Notes under the pieces: generated by a model | What the model was told of the DNA's origin: nothing | Database searches by the model: none | What the model saw: only the letters and a program-made list of their open reading frames with translations | Assembly (NCBI GenBank): GCA_037389465.1 | Contig: JAZARR010000128.1 | Coordinates: 124,001-188,000, forward strand | DNA length: 64,000 bases | Source of the DNA: Baylisascaris procyonis | Taxonomy: Eukaryota; Nematoda; Chromadorea; Rhabditida; Ascarididae | Reading direction: 5' to 3' | Translations under genes and position numbers: made by a program | Shown here: positions 1 through 10,715 of the stretch, piece by piece | Layout of the letters: each line of letters begins with the position of its first letter | How positions within the stretch are numbered: the stretch's first letter is position 1

Positions 1-79
1 AGAGCTGGTTGCGGTACCACTCAAATGTCGAGTAAGGTGGAAACCCTGGATGTTCTCGCACTTTGTTCAGGAACATTTG
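1..79 (+). CDS. clsp-1: Claspin exon (partial), first LCSG repeat
   Basis: Open frame from base 1 ending at the strong donor gtaagtgt at 80. It encodes LDVLALCSGTF, a claspin short repeat. The exon ends one base into a codon, which fits the two-base start of the next exon. An in-frame ATG lies at 25, but I cannot tell whether it is the start because the 5' side is cut off. Confidence 0.8.
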
Positions 80-3000
80 GTAAGTGTAAGTGTCATGTTG
101 GTGAAGGTTTTATCGGCGGGATGGATGAAAGGCTTCGATACCCACCTCGTTGAAATGGCTGAATACGGTGCTTGAATTCAGGGTTCACTCTCTTCATCAG
201 CTATATTTATTTATAAGTCACTAGGAAAGTAAAGGTGCACTTCACTTGTGAATATAAGTTGGAAGGGCTGGCTAAAGTGTGATTGTGATCATCACCACTA
301 ACTTTTCGCTTAGACCGTAATCCCATCGGGTGGAATGTTGCACTTAATGTTATTTTTTGGTCGGGAAAAGCTTAAAGAAGCAACATAAAAGAAAGGTCAT
401 ATGTAGGCTACCGTATACCCTCGAATAGAGCCCCGTAGATTATAGAGTTTTTACTCCAAATAATGCGTTCGAAAAATCGAATCACTTAAAATCTCTTCTC
501 ATTGCTAAAGTGCATCGAATTTCCAGGTGAAAACCTAGGTATCTTCCTTATTCTTGACTATTTTCGTTTCTGAAACGTAATGACGACTGCGTCTCGATGT
601 ATAAGGCGTAGACGAGAGGTTTATACGACGATACTTAATAGTTATCTGCGTTGAACTGAGTAGCTTGCCTCTGTGTTACGTTCCAATCTTTTTTATTAAT
701 CTTTGTTTATTATTTATGGGAATGCCATCATTTTTGATGAGATTCCCATAGATAAAATAAAAATCCTGTTAAAGTACATGATTGTTTGTTGGCAGAGCAG
801 TTAAATAAGCGGTCGGTGAAGGAAGTTTTATCAAATATGCAAAGTCAATTGAAAGGACTATTCTGGAGTAGGCAATTAGGTTGATGGGCCTTATATGGTA
901 GTACCGTATGTAAGTAGGCCAGTTAAAGATGAGATGGGTGAACATATGCAGTTATTGCGCACATTGCAGAATTTGCCTCTCCAATAACGAGTGTTTCGCT
1001 TGTGTTCTTTGTGATCTTGTAATTGTTACATAGTGCAGCAATAGTTGAGCTATATAATAACATCGATTGCTCTATTTCAGGTCCATCAGCACTAAGCAAA
1101 ACGACATTACGAGTATGTAACAGCGGTAAAGCAACGGTTGCTGAAGATACTTTCGGTGGCATAAATATGAGCGATGTGTTAGGCTTTTGTTCGGGTCGCT
1201 TCGTTGATTCTCAAGTGGTTAAACCATCACAGTCAGATACAACTAGGCTCGTCTCTTTGATTTTGCATCGTTTATATTCGAATTTATTTTTGAAACGAGA
1301 GTTACATCGCATTAACGACAACGTCGAGTGATTCCTTATTATTAAAAATACACCCAAATTCCCATTCCCAAACTTCGAAACTTGGCAGCTTTCTGGATTT
1401 TCTGCCTTAGCTTTAAGAAACCCACCAGAGCATCTCGAGCACGCAGCTAGTTACAGGAAACTGTAGTTGAGGGAATCTGAAGTGATTCTTTAGGAAGTGC
1501 AAATGATGTTTTTTATAGGCAGCAGTAACTGACGTTGTTATATGCGTGTCACGCTCCCATTTTTCGCATATGAGGCATTCAGATTGCATTCATAGCATGA
1601 TTCATTAAGGATCGTTTACTGCAAATTCAGCTAACGTTGGTTGACATCTTTGCCTTTAATTCCACTACATGCTTACTTTTGACTGCAGTGTTCTCGTTTA
1701 CCTTCCTAGCTCTAAAGTCTCAGTCATTGATGATTATACCTTTATGCAAATTTGCGTGCAAAAACACATTGCGGCGGCGCCATGTTTATGCGTGTGTGTG
1801 GTGTGCATCTGTTTGTCTGTCTCCTGGTACTTAACTCGTTGATCATTGAAGCCGTAATTACACACTTTGACTAGGCATAGTATATACTGTATTGAGACGT
1901 CTGCTTTTTTTCATCTATGACTTTGAAGGGAGTTAAAGTCGCACCTGTTGAAGAGAATTGTCCATTTTTCACCTACATCAATCCGGTCATAAGAAACGCT
2001 TTTGTGAAACGTGTCTGCGACCAAGTAAAGTAGCATCTGCACTACTCCGCATATACACGTATACTTACCGATAAAGTCCGACGAAACGAGGTGGTCGTGC
2101 ACTAAAGACGCAAGACCGCGCATTATGCCGACTATTCTGCCACGCTCTCGAACATGTGCGTATTAATATGCTCATGCGCTATGTGTGAGTTGTGGTTAAA
2201 AAGCCGATGCGTCTGGGGGGAATCGAACCCCCGTCGATTGCTTGGAAGGCAACCATGCTAACCATTACACCACAGACGCCGACATTTATTAGGCGTAGTC
2301 CACATGCCAAGAACGTCCCGGATGACTTACGCTTCTTTAAATACCAAGCGTGCGCACTACAAGAGCGAATAAGACACATCGACGTATCCATAGATATATG
2401 ACATTGGTACTGGAAATTGGCTTTGGCTGAAGTCGATGATAGCTTTAGTTGAGATGACATCAGAAGAAACATTTTCCGAAGTTATATGCTATCGAGTTCC
2501 TTTAGCTAATTGAAAAGAGGTTATTAGCCTGATCGACGAAAAATGCCGTGTTTGCAAGTTTCATGCTGCAAGCTTGCCTGTAGAAGTGTATAGCATATTT
2601 TTAATCCTTCACTTATACCAAAAATGTACAGTAACTTCGATGTTGAAAAGACCCTATAACCACTCCCTTTGCTTATGATTGTGTAAACCGGTCTTCAGCA
2701 CCGATACCATAATATTTACGGGCGGATATGTTTCACGACGTAATTGATAGCACTCAGATGGAGGCTGCGCGTCTGTGGTGTAATGGTTGGCATGGTTGCC
2801 TTCCAAGCAATCGACGGTGGTTCGATTCCCCCCAGGCGCACTGCACATCTTCGACTACAATTCACGAAAGGCACATGAGCGTGTAGGTTTGGACACGTTC
2901 GAGAGCGTGGCAGAGGAGTCGGCATAATGTGCGATCTTGCGTCGTTAGTACGACCACCTCATTTCGCTGGACTTTATCAGTGGGTATATGCACACGCAGA

Positions 3001-6000
3001 ACAGTGCAGGTATTAACTACTTAACTCGGTCACTAGCAAGTTTCACAAATGGCTTTCTTGCAACCGGATTGGTATAGTTAAAAATCGGCAACTCTCTTCA
3101 GTAGATGCAACGTTAACTGTCCTCAAAATAGTATATGAAAAAGGCAGAGTTTCAATACACTATATACTATGCCTAGTCAAAGTGCATAATTACGACTTCA
3201 ATGACCAGTGAGTTAATTGCCAGAGAGACGGACAAACGGACACACACCACACACGCATAAACATGGCCCCGCCGTAATGTATTTTTGCAAGCAAAGTTGC
3301 ATAAAGGCATAGTAATCAACGACGAGACTTTAGAGCTAGGAAGATAAACGGGAACATTGTAGTCAAAAGTAACCGTGAAGTGGAATTAAATACAAAGGTG
3401 TTTTTCATAAAAAGCTTTCAAAGAACTATAATCTGTATTCCAGAAAAGCATCGTAGCTCAAGGTTCGAGAACGAGTATAGTCCTAATAAGTACCATTCGA
3501 GATTAATGTGGAGCAACCCAGTACTTATATCAACATATCTTTGCTGCATTTTTGTATGCAATGTCGGTGGATTAAATTCGTATAAAAAATGAAAACGGCG
3601 GTTTTCCCATAGCTAAAATTCCTTTATCTGCTATGCTTAGGTTTGTGCCTCCTTCTTGTTCAGTTGATCTTGCGGCAAATATTATTAAGCTTTGTGTTCG
3701 GAAGATGAGTCAAAATTAAAAATTTTCTGTAATGGATTTGTCTTTGAGAAGATAGGGGGGAGGGGGAAAGGTCCGAGGAGAATGTGCTGATGTGGAGGTT
3801 GGGAAATGTGATTTGCGTGTTTCGAGGAGAGGCATAGTCCCGGAGTATCGCATAATACTCCTTTGTCTTATCAACTTATTAACTGCTACATTTCTGTTGA
3901 ACAACTGGTTACATTTACAGTGCTTCACTCGTGAATGACGATGATATCGAATTCGTGACAGCGAAACGTCGCAGTAAGAAAATTGTTTTATCTGAAAGTG
4001 AAGATGAAGAAGATTCACATGGCGAAGATCATCGGGGAAAGTCAGGTAATCTGTGACCCTGTTATTTGGATGAAGAAGAATGGCGTTTTAATGCTTTAAT
4101 GACGATTTTTAACTTAAGGCAAGGTTGGAACAAGGACGATCTTTTTAGCCCAGTAAAACTGAGATGGGAGGAGAGTATCCCCAAAAAGGGAAGGATGGCT
4201 GGGTGGTTCTTTCGCAAGAAATATTTGTTTGTTTTTTTAAATTGTTTACCATTTATTCTTTCATTATTAATTCCAAATCTTCTAACGAGTTTCGATCTGT
4301 GTAGTTGATCATAATAGCTAGGTGTGGCTTTGCATCAACACCCTTCTTTCATCGTCCTTCTTTCTCCTAACCGCCTTTTCTTTTACTAACTCACATCGAG
4401 GATCGAATTCCAAGAACTCAAGGCTGTCCTTCAGTCCCTTCATTCTTATTTTGTAGTCTTCGGGAGTCTTTTTTGAGGAGAAACAGGTTCGGTGTAAACA
4501 CCGCCTTACGGAATAATTTATGCAATAATATTTTCTTTGAGTAGATTTTCAATATGTGGGGATATTTTGCGATGACTTTTGTTTTATGTGGAAGTTTTTC
4601 AAATGTAACGATATGAAAACGTACGATAATTCACGTAAAAATCTTACTTCAGAATTTTTTGCCTTATAAAATCATATCCACTCAAATGCTCACTTTTCAC
4701 CTCTGTCCCTTTGCCTCAAAAATTTCATGCTGAATCATGCAGAAGTTTTTTCGCCACAAATTGATCCCTTACTTTCCAGTTTAGTTCGTTAAAACTGAGG
4801 TTCACAGTCGTTTTTTTAATTGTTAAGATTGCCATGTATCGCAGCTATTTTCCCACTCTCATGCTGTACATTCGTCTAAATCAAATGTTTAGGTTTGGTT
4901 GACAGAGCAGATAAAGCTGATGAGGAGGGTGATATAGAGAACGTGGATGTGACATCAGGAAAGAACGGAGAGAGCGATGATGCGATTTCGACAGGTGTAG
5001 TTGAAGATGAAAATACAATGTCTCGTGATCAGCGAATCTGTGAAGAGCACGTGGTTGAGGTAAATATTGTGTTTTTTCTAAAAAGCATAGGAGGACCAGG
5101 AAACGGAATCAGTGCTGCCTCTTCTTTCTCATATAGGCGGAGTAATGCGATGGAGGGTAGAATTTAGTAAAGTCCCGACCTTCATACAGTGGAGGGATTT
5201 CATCATTTCCTGCAGGTCCGTTAGCGTTAACTCTAGTTAGAAACCAAGGCCACTGACATTTGCGCCACAATAGAGGTTTCTTCAGTCATTCAAAGAGGCC
5301 TGCTGACAACGGTGATGTGATAGGTAAATATGTAATGGTTTTCACTGAAGTGATTTGCAGAAGCATGTCATTATGAAGGTAACCACACTGTTCCTTTTAA
5401 CCATTATTGGTGGCGGGTGCAGTAGCTTATCTTATCCTATGTACTTTGAATCCTCTATTCGCCCACAGTACGCATTATTTCACAGATGATGCTGTTCTCA
5501 GAGTTCACAGATCAGAATTACAGGTTAGGGAGCCTACTGGAAAGTGTTGGTGATGAGGGCGAACTTCAGTTTGTGGAGTTGTTGGTTAGGATGCATCAGT
5601 TCTGCCTGGGAGTAGCAGGATTCTTACTGCATCGGTTGACACAACAATACGCTTTTTATTAATAATATAAGTGACGATACAAATTCCAGGAAGAGGCAAA
5701 AGAAGACGCAAATGAGGATGAGGAGGAAGAGGAGGAGGAGGAGGAATTGAACTCCAGTGATGATGAGCTCGGTATATACAAAAGGCTACGGCAGGAAGAA
5801 CCTGTCGGAAGTAATGTCGATAAAAAAGGGAGAACGCGGCGGTAGGCGTTACCACTTTTCAAATGCAGTATAACTTTGAATACAAAATCCCTATTTTACG
5901 TTTCTGTTCACTGTCGCGGGACAAGGGAGTCTTACATATTTAGTCTGTCTCATGTCTGTGTCTTTTACAATTTGCCTTTGACGCGAGGATGTAGTACGCA

Positions 6001-6042
6001 TTTGCGTCCCATTTGATTTTTCTGATCGTAATAAATATTCTG

Positions 6043-6120
<78 letters not shown>

Positions 6121-9100
6121 GAAATTTATTCATCCTTCAAGGCATATCAAAAATCAAAGCGTGTATTGGGATTTCGGATCTTGGATTTCCATCGCTGTTT
6201 GCTAGAATTGTGATTATTTACATATTTTTCTTGCCTGCAGTTGTCTAGATTTTTATTTTATCTTTTTGTCTGGACAGCTTTTTAAACTGAATAACTCATT
6301 TGATAGGCCATAAATACAGTTTTGGTCGAGCTCCAAAGTGGAGCACTCTTGCGACGAGTGTTATTTAAATTATTCATGTATGCATTAGTCCAGGTAGGAT
6401 TTTGAATGGTTTTCGACCCTTTTAATATGCAAATATGTCATTGTTTTCAGGAAAACTCAACACCTTTTCTACATGTTTTCTTCTATTTCATGAGAAGTGT
6501 CTTTTCTGATGAGAGCGTTATGTGATCGATGTAATTGAGTGAAGTATCAGCATTAGTTAAGATCTGGTGAGAAGGGAAAGGAATTCATCCAACTCGATAT
6601 ATCGGTTTGGGTGATGATCTTTGGGGCTCGCTATTCCATCGCCATCATTTCAACAGTGGGACATCACTATTTTAAATGGCCATTGACTCAACTCTTTCCT
6701 ATCTGTTGTCCTCTCCTTCTTTCCCCTGAACAACATTACTTCGTGGCGTCTCGCAAATGGTTATTAATAAGGACGCAAGTGGAGCCCAGTGGAATCGGTT
6801 GCGATATCGATTCACTTCTTGCATTGACATTATTAATCCCAGCATTATCTCTACCATATTTATATCGTATTTTTTGAAGATCAGAATTTTTCGACGATGA
6901 GGCTTCACTTTCGGGAGACGACGTGGGCAGTGATCCAGATGAGGATGACGAAGAACTCGATGAATACGAAGTTGAAGAAGGAGATCAAGACGATCTACCG
7001 GACGAGGAAACTCTCAGATTACAGCTGCACAAACAATGGTTGAAACAGCAGCAGGTATTTGGCTTGATTAAGGCAAAATTACTTATGAAGGGTAAATAAG
7101 ATGGGATGTTTTTCAAAATTAAATCCATTGTGCTCAATGAAATTCGTGTTTGTACCGGTGTTAATTGAATGCATTAGCTATTGGCTTGTAAGCAGTTGCC
7201 GATTTCAATGCAGATAAGTAGTATTGCCTAAAGGTTTGATGTCACATTGGTTGCGATGTTTACAGTAATTCCTTAACACTATCAACTGGGGTATTAAAGT
7301 CGTCTCTAATTTGGGGTCTTAAGGTGGTCTCTAGTTTGGAGTACTAAAATGATCTTCAATATTTCACAGATTATTTAATACCGCAAACCATTATGACTTG
7401 TGATGGTTCCAAAATCCTTTATTCTTAATATTTCAGCTCATAACTGTTCAAGCAAATGTTTGAGGAAAGCTGATTATAGGAAGCAGGGGAATTTATGAAA
7501 GGAGTTTTGAAATTCAGTATGTTGTAATTGGAAGTGTTTATTGCTAAGAAGAACTGCGGCAAATGTTCAAAAATATAATTAGTAGATGATGCAGTAATAA
7601 ACGATTTAAAAAGCTCCCTGTCAGTTCGCAGCTTATTTCTCTTTCTGTTGTTCTGAGCTGCGGTACCACAGTTCTTGAGCTTCCGCAGTTTGCACTAGTT
7701 TCAGCAAGCAACTGTAACGTTTTTATATGCCATCAATTCTTGTGTGTTATACCGCAGCACGAAAAGTGATATTATTGTCGTGGATCGGCATTATATTTTT
7801 GTGCACCTTACATACCCATCGTTGCGTCGTTGTGTGGAAAACTTGTAATCATCGAGAGCTGTATGTCTCATATGCTAATTAAGAATTTTATTTGCTTCCT
7901 CCTTGAAGAAGGTTAAATCGACATTTATCATCGGAGTTAGCCTTAGCTTACTCAAAAACCTGTTCAGATGCATTATTCAGTGCTTAATGCAAGAGAGGAT
8001 GTAAACCTCCTAAATATACCGACACTCACCCAAGTGTAATCCTCAAAGACCTCCTAAAATCTGTTGAAGGCTCTCAAAGCTTTTGAAGAGCCCTTCAACG
8101 TTTCGATAGAATATTTTCGCATTATAACGCTAGTAAAATAAGGAGACGTAATTTCCACGCTTAGAATGCAGTCACTTGCATAGTGATGTTTTAGCAGCAA
8201 TAATTGTCTGGATGGATGTTTGCAGGATGAAGAGGATAGGAAACTGTTATACTGGAAAGATCAGTTATTGGAAGATGGTGATCTGCATACGGAAACGGAT
8301 CGAACGTTCCGATTCAAATTAAGACGTGAAACTGAGGTGGCACTCTTTGGAGAGGACGAAGAGGATAACGCAGAAGGAGCGGTGAAGGAGGACGAGAATG
8401 ATGGAGAGGATGAGGAAGTACAAAAGAAACGGATTGATATGATTAGGTGGAAAATCGAGAACAAAGTTTGTACTTGGCTTGCTTGTCAATCCTTATATCA
8501 CTACAATGTAATTGCCATCCTGTCCGCTTATTTCCATTCGGTCACTCAGTCAGCGTTCATTTGCTCGGAAATTGTCAGTCAATCGAATTCGCAAAATGCC
8601 GTCATGATTGACGTATTCACATCAACTCAAAAGTATCCATATAGTGGTTTGCTTAAATTAATGATCGGAAAGGTGTATGTGAAAGGAGGAAGTAAGAAGG
8701 AAGATTCCACTTCGTTATAATTTTATGGAGAAGTGAATTCCAATCAAATTTGAAGAGTAGAATTTCGAAGTACATTAACTATCATTTAAGAAGTATTGCA
8801 CTTGTGCTAATAAAGTTACGGACTTTTTGCTTATGGTTTTTTCATAGTTCCTGTCCTCTCAAAATTAAGTCTGTTGGGTAATGAACTCCTCCTCATCGGA
8901 CAATCATTCATGCAGCAGTAACTGCATCAACATATAAATATGGATTCATTGCAGTTGCTGGACGATTCGTTGGGCGTTTTTGTGGAGAGCGGTGAAGAGA
9001 ATTCACCACTGATGATGGCTGGTCTTTCGGCGATACAGAGACACAGTTAGAAAGTTCTTTCTATTCTAAGCTTGCAGTGAAATTTCAAACCCCAAATCCC

Positions 9101-10446
9101 TTCTTGCTGCTCCTAATTGTAAAGGATTCTCATCAGAGCATCTACTTAGTTGTTTGAATGTTATCGGTCACTTTCTTGTACTAAAAAATCGAAATGGTCA
9201 CTTTTGTTCGTGAGAACACTTTTAAAGTTCCTCTAGAATGATCTTCGTCGGTAATTTCTGATGAAAAAACAACTGTAAATAATCTTTAATATATTTCAAA
9301 ATAATTTTTTACATTTATATTACTGTCGGGTAATATAATATTTCCATTAGATGTTCAAGTGTCGTGATTTGTACCTTTAAGTGATAACAAGTTTTGAGTT
9401 CGAGTTTCATCTTTTCGAATTGTTTACAAGGTGTTCCCAACTGACAAAAGGAGGGAAAATATTGGCGTCTATCCGATTTATACTGTGAGATTGATGGAAA
9501 ACTTTAAAAATAGGTTAGTTGAATTGATGGAAAATTTTAAAAATAGGTTAATTGAGTTGTTTGAAGTTTGCACTGGCGAGGTTCTTCCAGGGAAGCCAGA
9601 AAATTTAATATGTGTCGCACTATTCACTATTTTATTTATTCATCGATTATTGGGCAAGTGCATTGTGCATCTACTATATGCAAAATGCATTACGATCTGG
9701 ACCTTCATTCTCCCTCCTTTCCTCACCTCCCCATTTTTCACCCAACCCCTGCCCCTCCCGTCTTCTTCAATGAGGTTTTATTTGAACAGCTGGCAAAGAG
9801 AAAAGATCACAAGGCCGTTTCAGAGGTATACGACACTTGGTTGCGCAAGTATGTACTATTTCCTTGCAGATTCGTCCGCTAGCAACCTCTCTCAGCATTC
9901 TGGTTCTGATTGGTCGAGAAATTCACTCCTCCAACATCGTACTTCACTTTCGGTTGTTATCGATCAGATGACCAATGTTTCGGGTACGAGCAATTCGAGC
10001 AAAGGTTTATTCGTTAACAGTTCATCAAAGGTGAGTTCGGCCAGCATAGCTGCAAAATTATTTGTTTCAGTAGTCCTAATAACAACAGCAATGATATAAC
10101 ATGTGATAGCAGTGATAAGGTACTAGAAAGGCCTTCAGCGTTTTTGGTATAACTTCTGCGCTACCACATTTTCTTCAGTATAGGCCCTTTCTCGATCTTG
10201 AGGTTCGAGGATTGAGTAGCTATGTCCTTGTTGAGAGTCGCTCGGGAAAACATGCAGCTTCCTTGAATTGGAGACCGTTCTATCAAGATTTGGAACGAAT
10301 GAAATACTTCACTCTCCTATACAAAAGAAAATAGTATGTGTAATGTGAAAATGTTGCAGGAGAATGGCACAGTAAAGCGTCGCTCACAGGTGGAATCGAT
10401 GAAGGTGAAAAGAAGCAAAACGAGTGTCTTCAATGCGCTGAACTGA
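1..10446 (+). CDS. clsp-1: Claspin homologue (checkpoint mediator), 5'-truncated, multi-exon
   Basis: Claspin is the nuclear adaptor that lets ATR activate CHK1 at stalled forks and travels with the replisome. I see ten supported exons: 1-79, 1081-1214, 3921-4045, 4893-5059, 5690-5841, 6880-7054, 8226-8465, 8955-9045, 9870-10030 and 10360-10446. A 36 nt exon at 9790-9825 is optional. The first two exons each carry a claspin-type LCSG repeat (LALCSGTF, LGFCSGRF). The middle is highly acidic. The core has the family signature: FFDDEASLSGDDVGSD, DEYEVEEGDQDDLP, then YWKDQLLEDGDLHTETDRTF, as in vertebrate claspin. Exon 9870-10030 resembles the late SLLxxP...NSxxxF region, and the last exon ends in a basic tail. 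All joins keep frame except 1214 to 3921, where an exon is probably missing. The true start lies before the window. The next gene downstream is eEF2, as I recall for C. elegans. The identification rests on memory of family motifs, not a search. Confidence 0.85.
708..762. repeat. Small AT-rich hairpin in a claspin intron
   Basis: Bases 715-730 pair with 735-750 (16 bp, two mismatches) around a TTTT loop. A looser AT-rich extension continues on both sides. It could be a foldback element or simply a palindrome. The loop is very small for a microRNA precursor. Confidence 0.6.
1081..1214 (+). CDS. clsp-1: Claspin exon, second LCSG repeat
   Basis: The acceptor is tctatttcag (1071-1080). The exon completes a Gly codon from exon 1-79 and reads MSDVLGFCSGRFVDSQ near its end. 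The donor is either GT at 1215 or GT at 1218; both leave the frame at a codon boundary. Confidence 0.75.
2198..2202 (-). terminator. Pol III terminator of tRNA-Gly
   Basis: A run of five A on the plus strand, i.e. TTTTT on the transcribed strand, five bases beyond the tRNA 3' end. The mirror-image copy lacks an equivalent. Confidence 0.7.
2208..2279 (-). tRNA. tRNA-Gly (anticodon UCC), intact
   Basis: A 72 nt cloverleaf on the minus strand. The 7-bp acceptor stem GCGTCTG/CAGACGC is perfect with discriminator A. The anticodon loop CTTCCAA has a 5-bp stem (one G-U), the T-arm stem is GGGGG/CCCCC, and the B box GGTTCGATTCC is intact. The anticodon TCC reads GGA glycine codons. No intron and no encoded CCA. 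A five-base T run on the transcribed strand (2198-2202) follows a few bases after the 3' end and is a good Pol III terminator. It lies antisense inside the claspin gene. Confidence 0.95.
2769..2840 (+). tRNA. tRNA-Gly(UCC)-like copy, probably decayed
   Basis: A second 72 nt copy in opposite orientation. It keeps the UCC anticodon loop, the anticodon stem and the B box, but differs at informative places. There is a T:C mismatch in the middle of the T stem (GGTGG/CCCCC), a G-U replacing an acceptor pair, and G instead of the conserved A at position 21 (GGTTGGCAT versus GGTTAGCAT). No T-run terminator follows within the next few hundred bases. It could still fold, but I read it as a degenerating gene. 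Confidence 0.7.
2769..3396. repeat. Right arm of the inverted duplication
   Basis: Mirror partner of 1650-2279. It begins at the tRNA 5' end and runs about 555 bp past the tRNA 3' end, so the two tRNA sequences point away from each other. Confidence 0.9.
3921..4045 (+). CDS. clsp-1: Claspin exon, acidic segment
   Basis: Acceptor acatttacag, donor gtaatct. Only one frame is open: NDDDIEFVTAKRRSKK followed by an acidic serine-rich run. It starts with one base of a split codon, which does not fit the end of exon 1081-1214, so an exon between them is unplaced. Confidence 0.75.
4893..5059 (+). CDS. clsp-1: Claspin exon, acidic segment
   Basis: Acceptor atgtttag, donor gtaaatat. The frame joins the previous exon through a split Gly codon and ends at a codon boundary. 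The encoded stretch is rich in Asp and Glu with no fold I recognise. Confidence 0.75.
5690..5841 (+). CDS. clsp-1: Claspin exon with poly-Glu tract
   Basis: Acceptor aaattccag. It encodes a run of eight or nine glutamates from (GAG)n codons, then NSSDDELGIYKRLRQEEP. The donor gtaggcg at 5842 avoids an immediate in-frame TAG and leaves two codon bases, as the next exon needs. Confidence 0.7.
6046..6119. repeat. (TA)37 microsatellite
   Basis: Uninterrupted TA dinucleotide tract of 74 bp within the claspin intron 5842-6879. Confidence 0.99.
6880..7054 (+). CDS. clsp-1: Claspin exon, conserved core part 1
   Basis: Acceptor ttttttgaag, donor gtatttgg. It contains SEFFDDEASLSGDDVGSD and DEYEVEEGDQDDLPDEE, then a glutamine-rich helix ending LHKQWLKQQQ. 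The order and spacing match the claspin core region near the DNA-binding segment. This is the most diagnostic exon together with 8226-8465. Confidence 0.85.
7291..7360. repeat. 25-bp tandem repeat, about 3 copies
   Basis: Units at 7291-7315, 7316-7340 and a partial one from 7341 share the pattern GTnTTAAAGTnGTCTCTAnT. It lies within a claspin intron. Confidence 0.75.
8063..8099. repeat. Short near-palindrome
   Basis: GTTGAAGG...CCTTCAAC arms with a CTCT/AGAG continuation form an imperfect ~17 bp foldback in a claspin intron. Confidence 0.5.
8226..8465 (+). CDS. clsp-1: Claspin exon, conserved core part 2
   Basis: Acceptor atgtttgcag; likely donor gtttgtac at 8466. It begins DEEDRKLLYWKDQLLEDGDL and continues HTETDRTFRFKLR, equivalent to the vertebrate claspin QERYLADGDLHSD segment, then returns to acidic sequence. 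It is 80 codons in phase 0. The frame stays open past the donor to a TAA at 8718, so read-through cannot be excluded. Confidence 0.85.
8955..9045 (+). CDS. clsp-1: Claspin exon (probable)
   Basis: Acceptor tcattgcag, donor gttagaaa. Phase 0 start and one-base end fit both neighbours. It encodes LLDDSLGVFVESGEENSP and MMAGLSAIQRH. The homology is weak; support comes mainly from splice sites and phase. Confidence 0.6.
9491..9556. repeat. 33-bp tandem duplication
   Basis: Two adjacent 33 bp units (9491-9523, 9524-9556) differing at three positions. A recent local duplication in a claspin intron. Confidence 0.95.
9790..9825 (+). CDS. clsp-1: Optional 36-nt claspin micro-exon
   Basis: Flanked by tttgaacag and gtatacga. 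Its phases (two bases in, one base out) allow it to be included or skipped without breaking frame. Nothing else supports it. Confidence 0.25.
9870..10030 (+). CDS. clsp-1: Claspin exon, C-terminal region
   Basis: Acceptor tttccttgcag, donor gtgagttc. Only one of three frames is open. It encodes SSASNLSQHSGSDW, NSLLQHRTSLSVV and GLFVNSSSK, which by position and pattern resembles the SLLNxP...NFVFxTLSP stretch of vertebrate claspin. Confidence 0.75.
10360..10446 (+). CDS. clsp-1: Claspin terminal exon
   Basis: Acceptor atgttgcag. It encodes 28 residues (ENGTVKRRSQVESM, then KVKRSKTSVFNALN) and ends with TGA at 10444-10446. A basic tail with a hydrophobic S-V/I-F motif near the end is also seen at the vertebrate C-terminus. 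No clear AATAAA follows. Confidence 0.8.
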   Translation, partial: ENGTVKRRSQVESMKVKRSKTSVFNALN

Positions 10447-10715
10447 TTTCCTTGGAAGGGAGGGGAAATAAGTGGACGAGATCCTTCCTTGACGGTTATG
10501 CTGAAGGCTTACCGATTGTTTAGAATATCTGATCATCGGTTGAATATCTCGCTATTTTTTGGGCAAAGGTAGGTAAGGATGGTTCATCTCCTATTTGATT
10601 TTGTTCATTACTTGATTCATATTCCGGTAAAACCTCATGTTTATCTTATTTTGTTTCTATTTTTTAAATACTACGACGTTCCGAAGTGAAAAAAAAATAT
10701 AAAAAGCATCTAAAG

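Larger units (their letters stand above)
1650..2279. repeat. Left arm of a large inverted duplication
   Basis: The reverse complement of this block matches 2769-3396 along its whole length, with roughly 75-85% identity by eye and small indels. Shared landmarks include cctagctctaaagtctc, gactaggcatagtatata and the tRNA-Gly body. The inner end of the arm coincides exactly with the 5' end of the tRNA sequence. The 489 bp spacer (2280-2768) is not repeated. The whole structure sits in the claspin intron between 1214 and 3921. Confidence 0.9.

Noticed and set aside
2192..2925. Open frames on both strands with LGGIEPPSIAWKATM-type peptides
   Set aside because: They are translations of the tRNA-Gly sequences and flanks.
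5891..6213. Open frames on both strands rich in Tyr-Ile
   Set aside because: They are the (TA)37 microsatellite read in frame, not genes.
9431..10099. 222-codon plus-strand frame
   Set aside because: It starts in a claspin intron with a tandem duplication and only its 3' part (9870-10030) is a supported exon.
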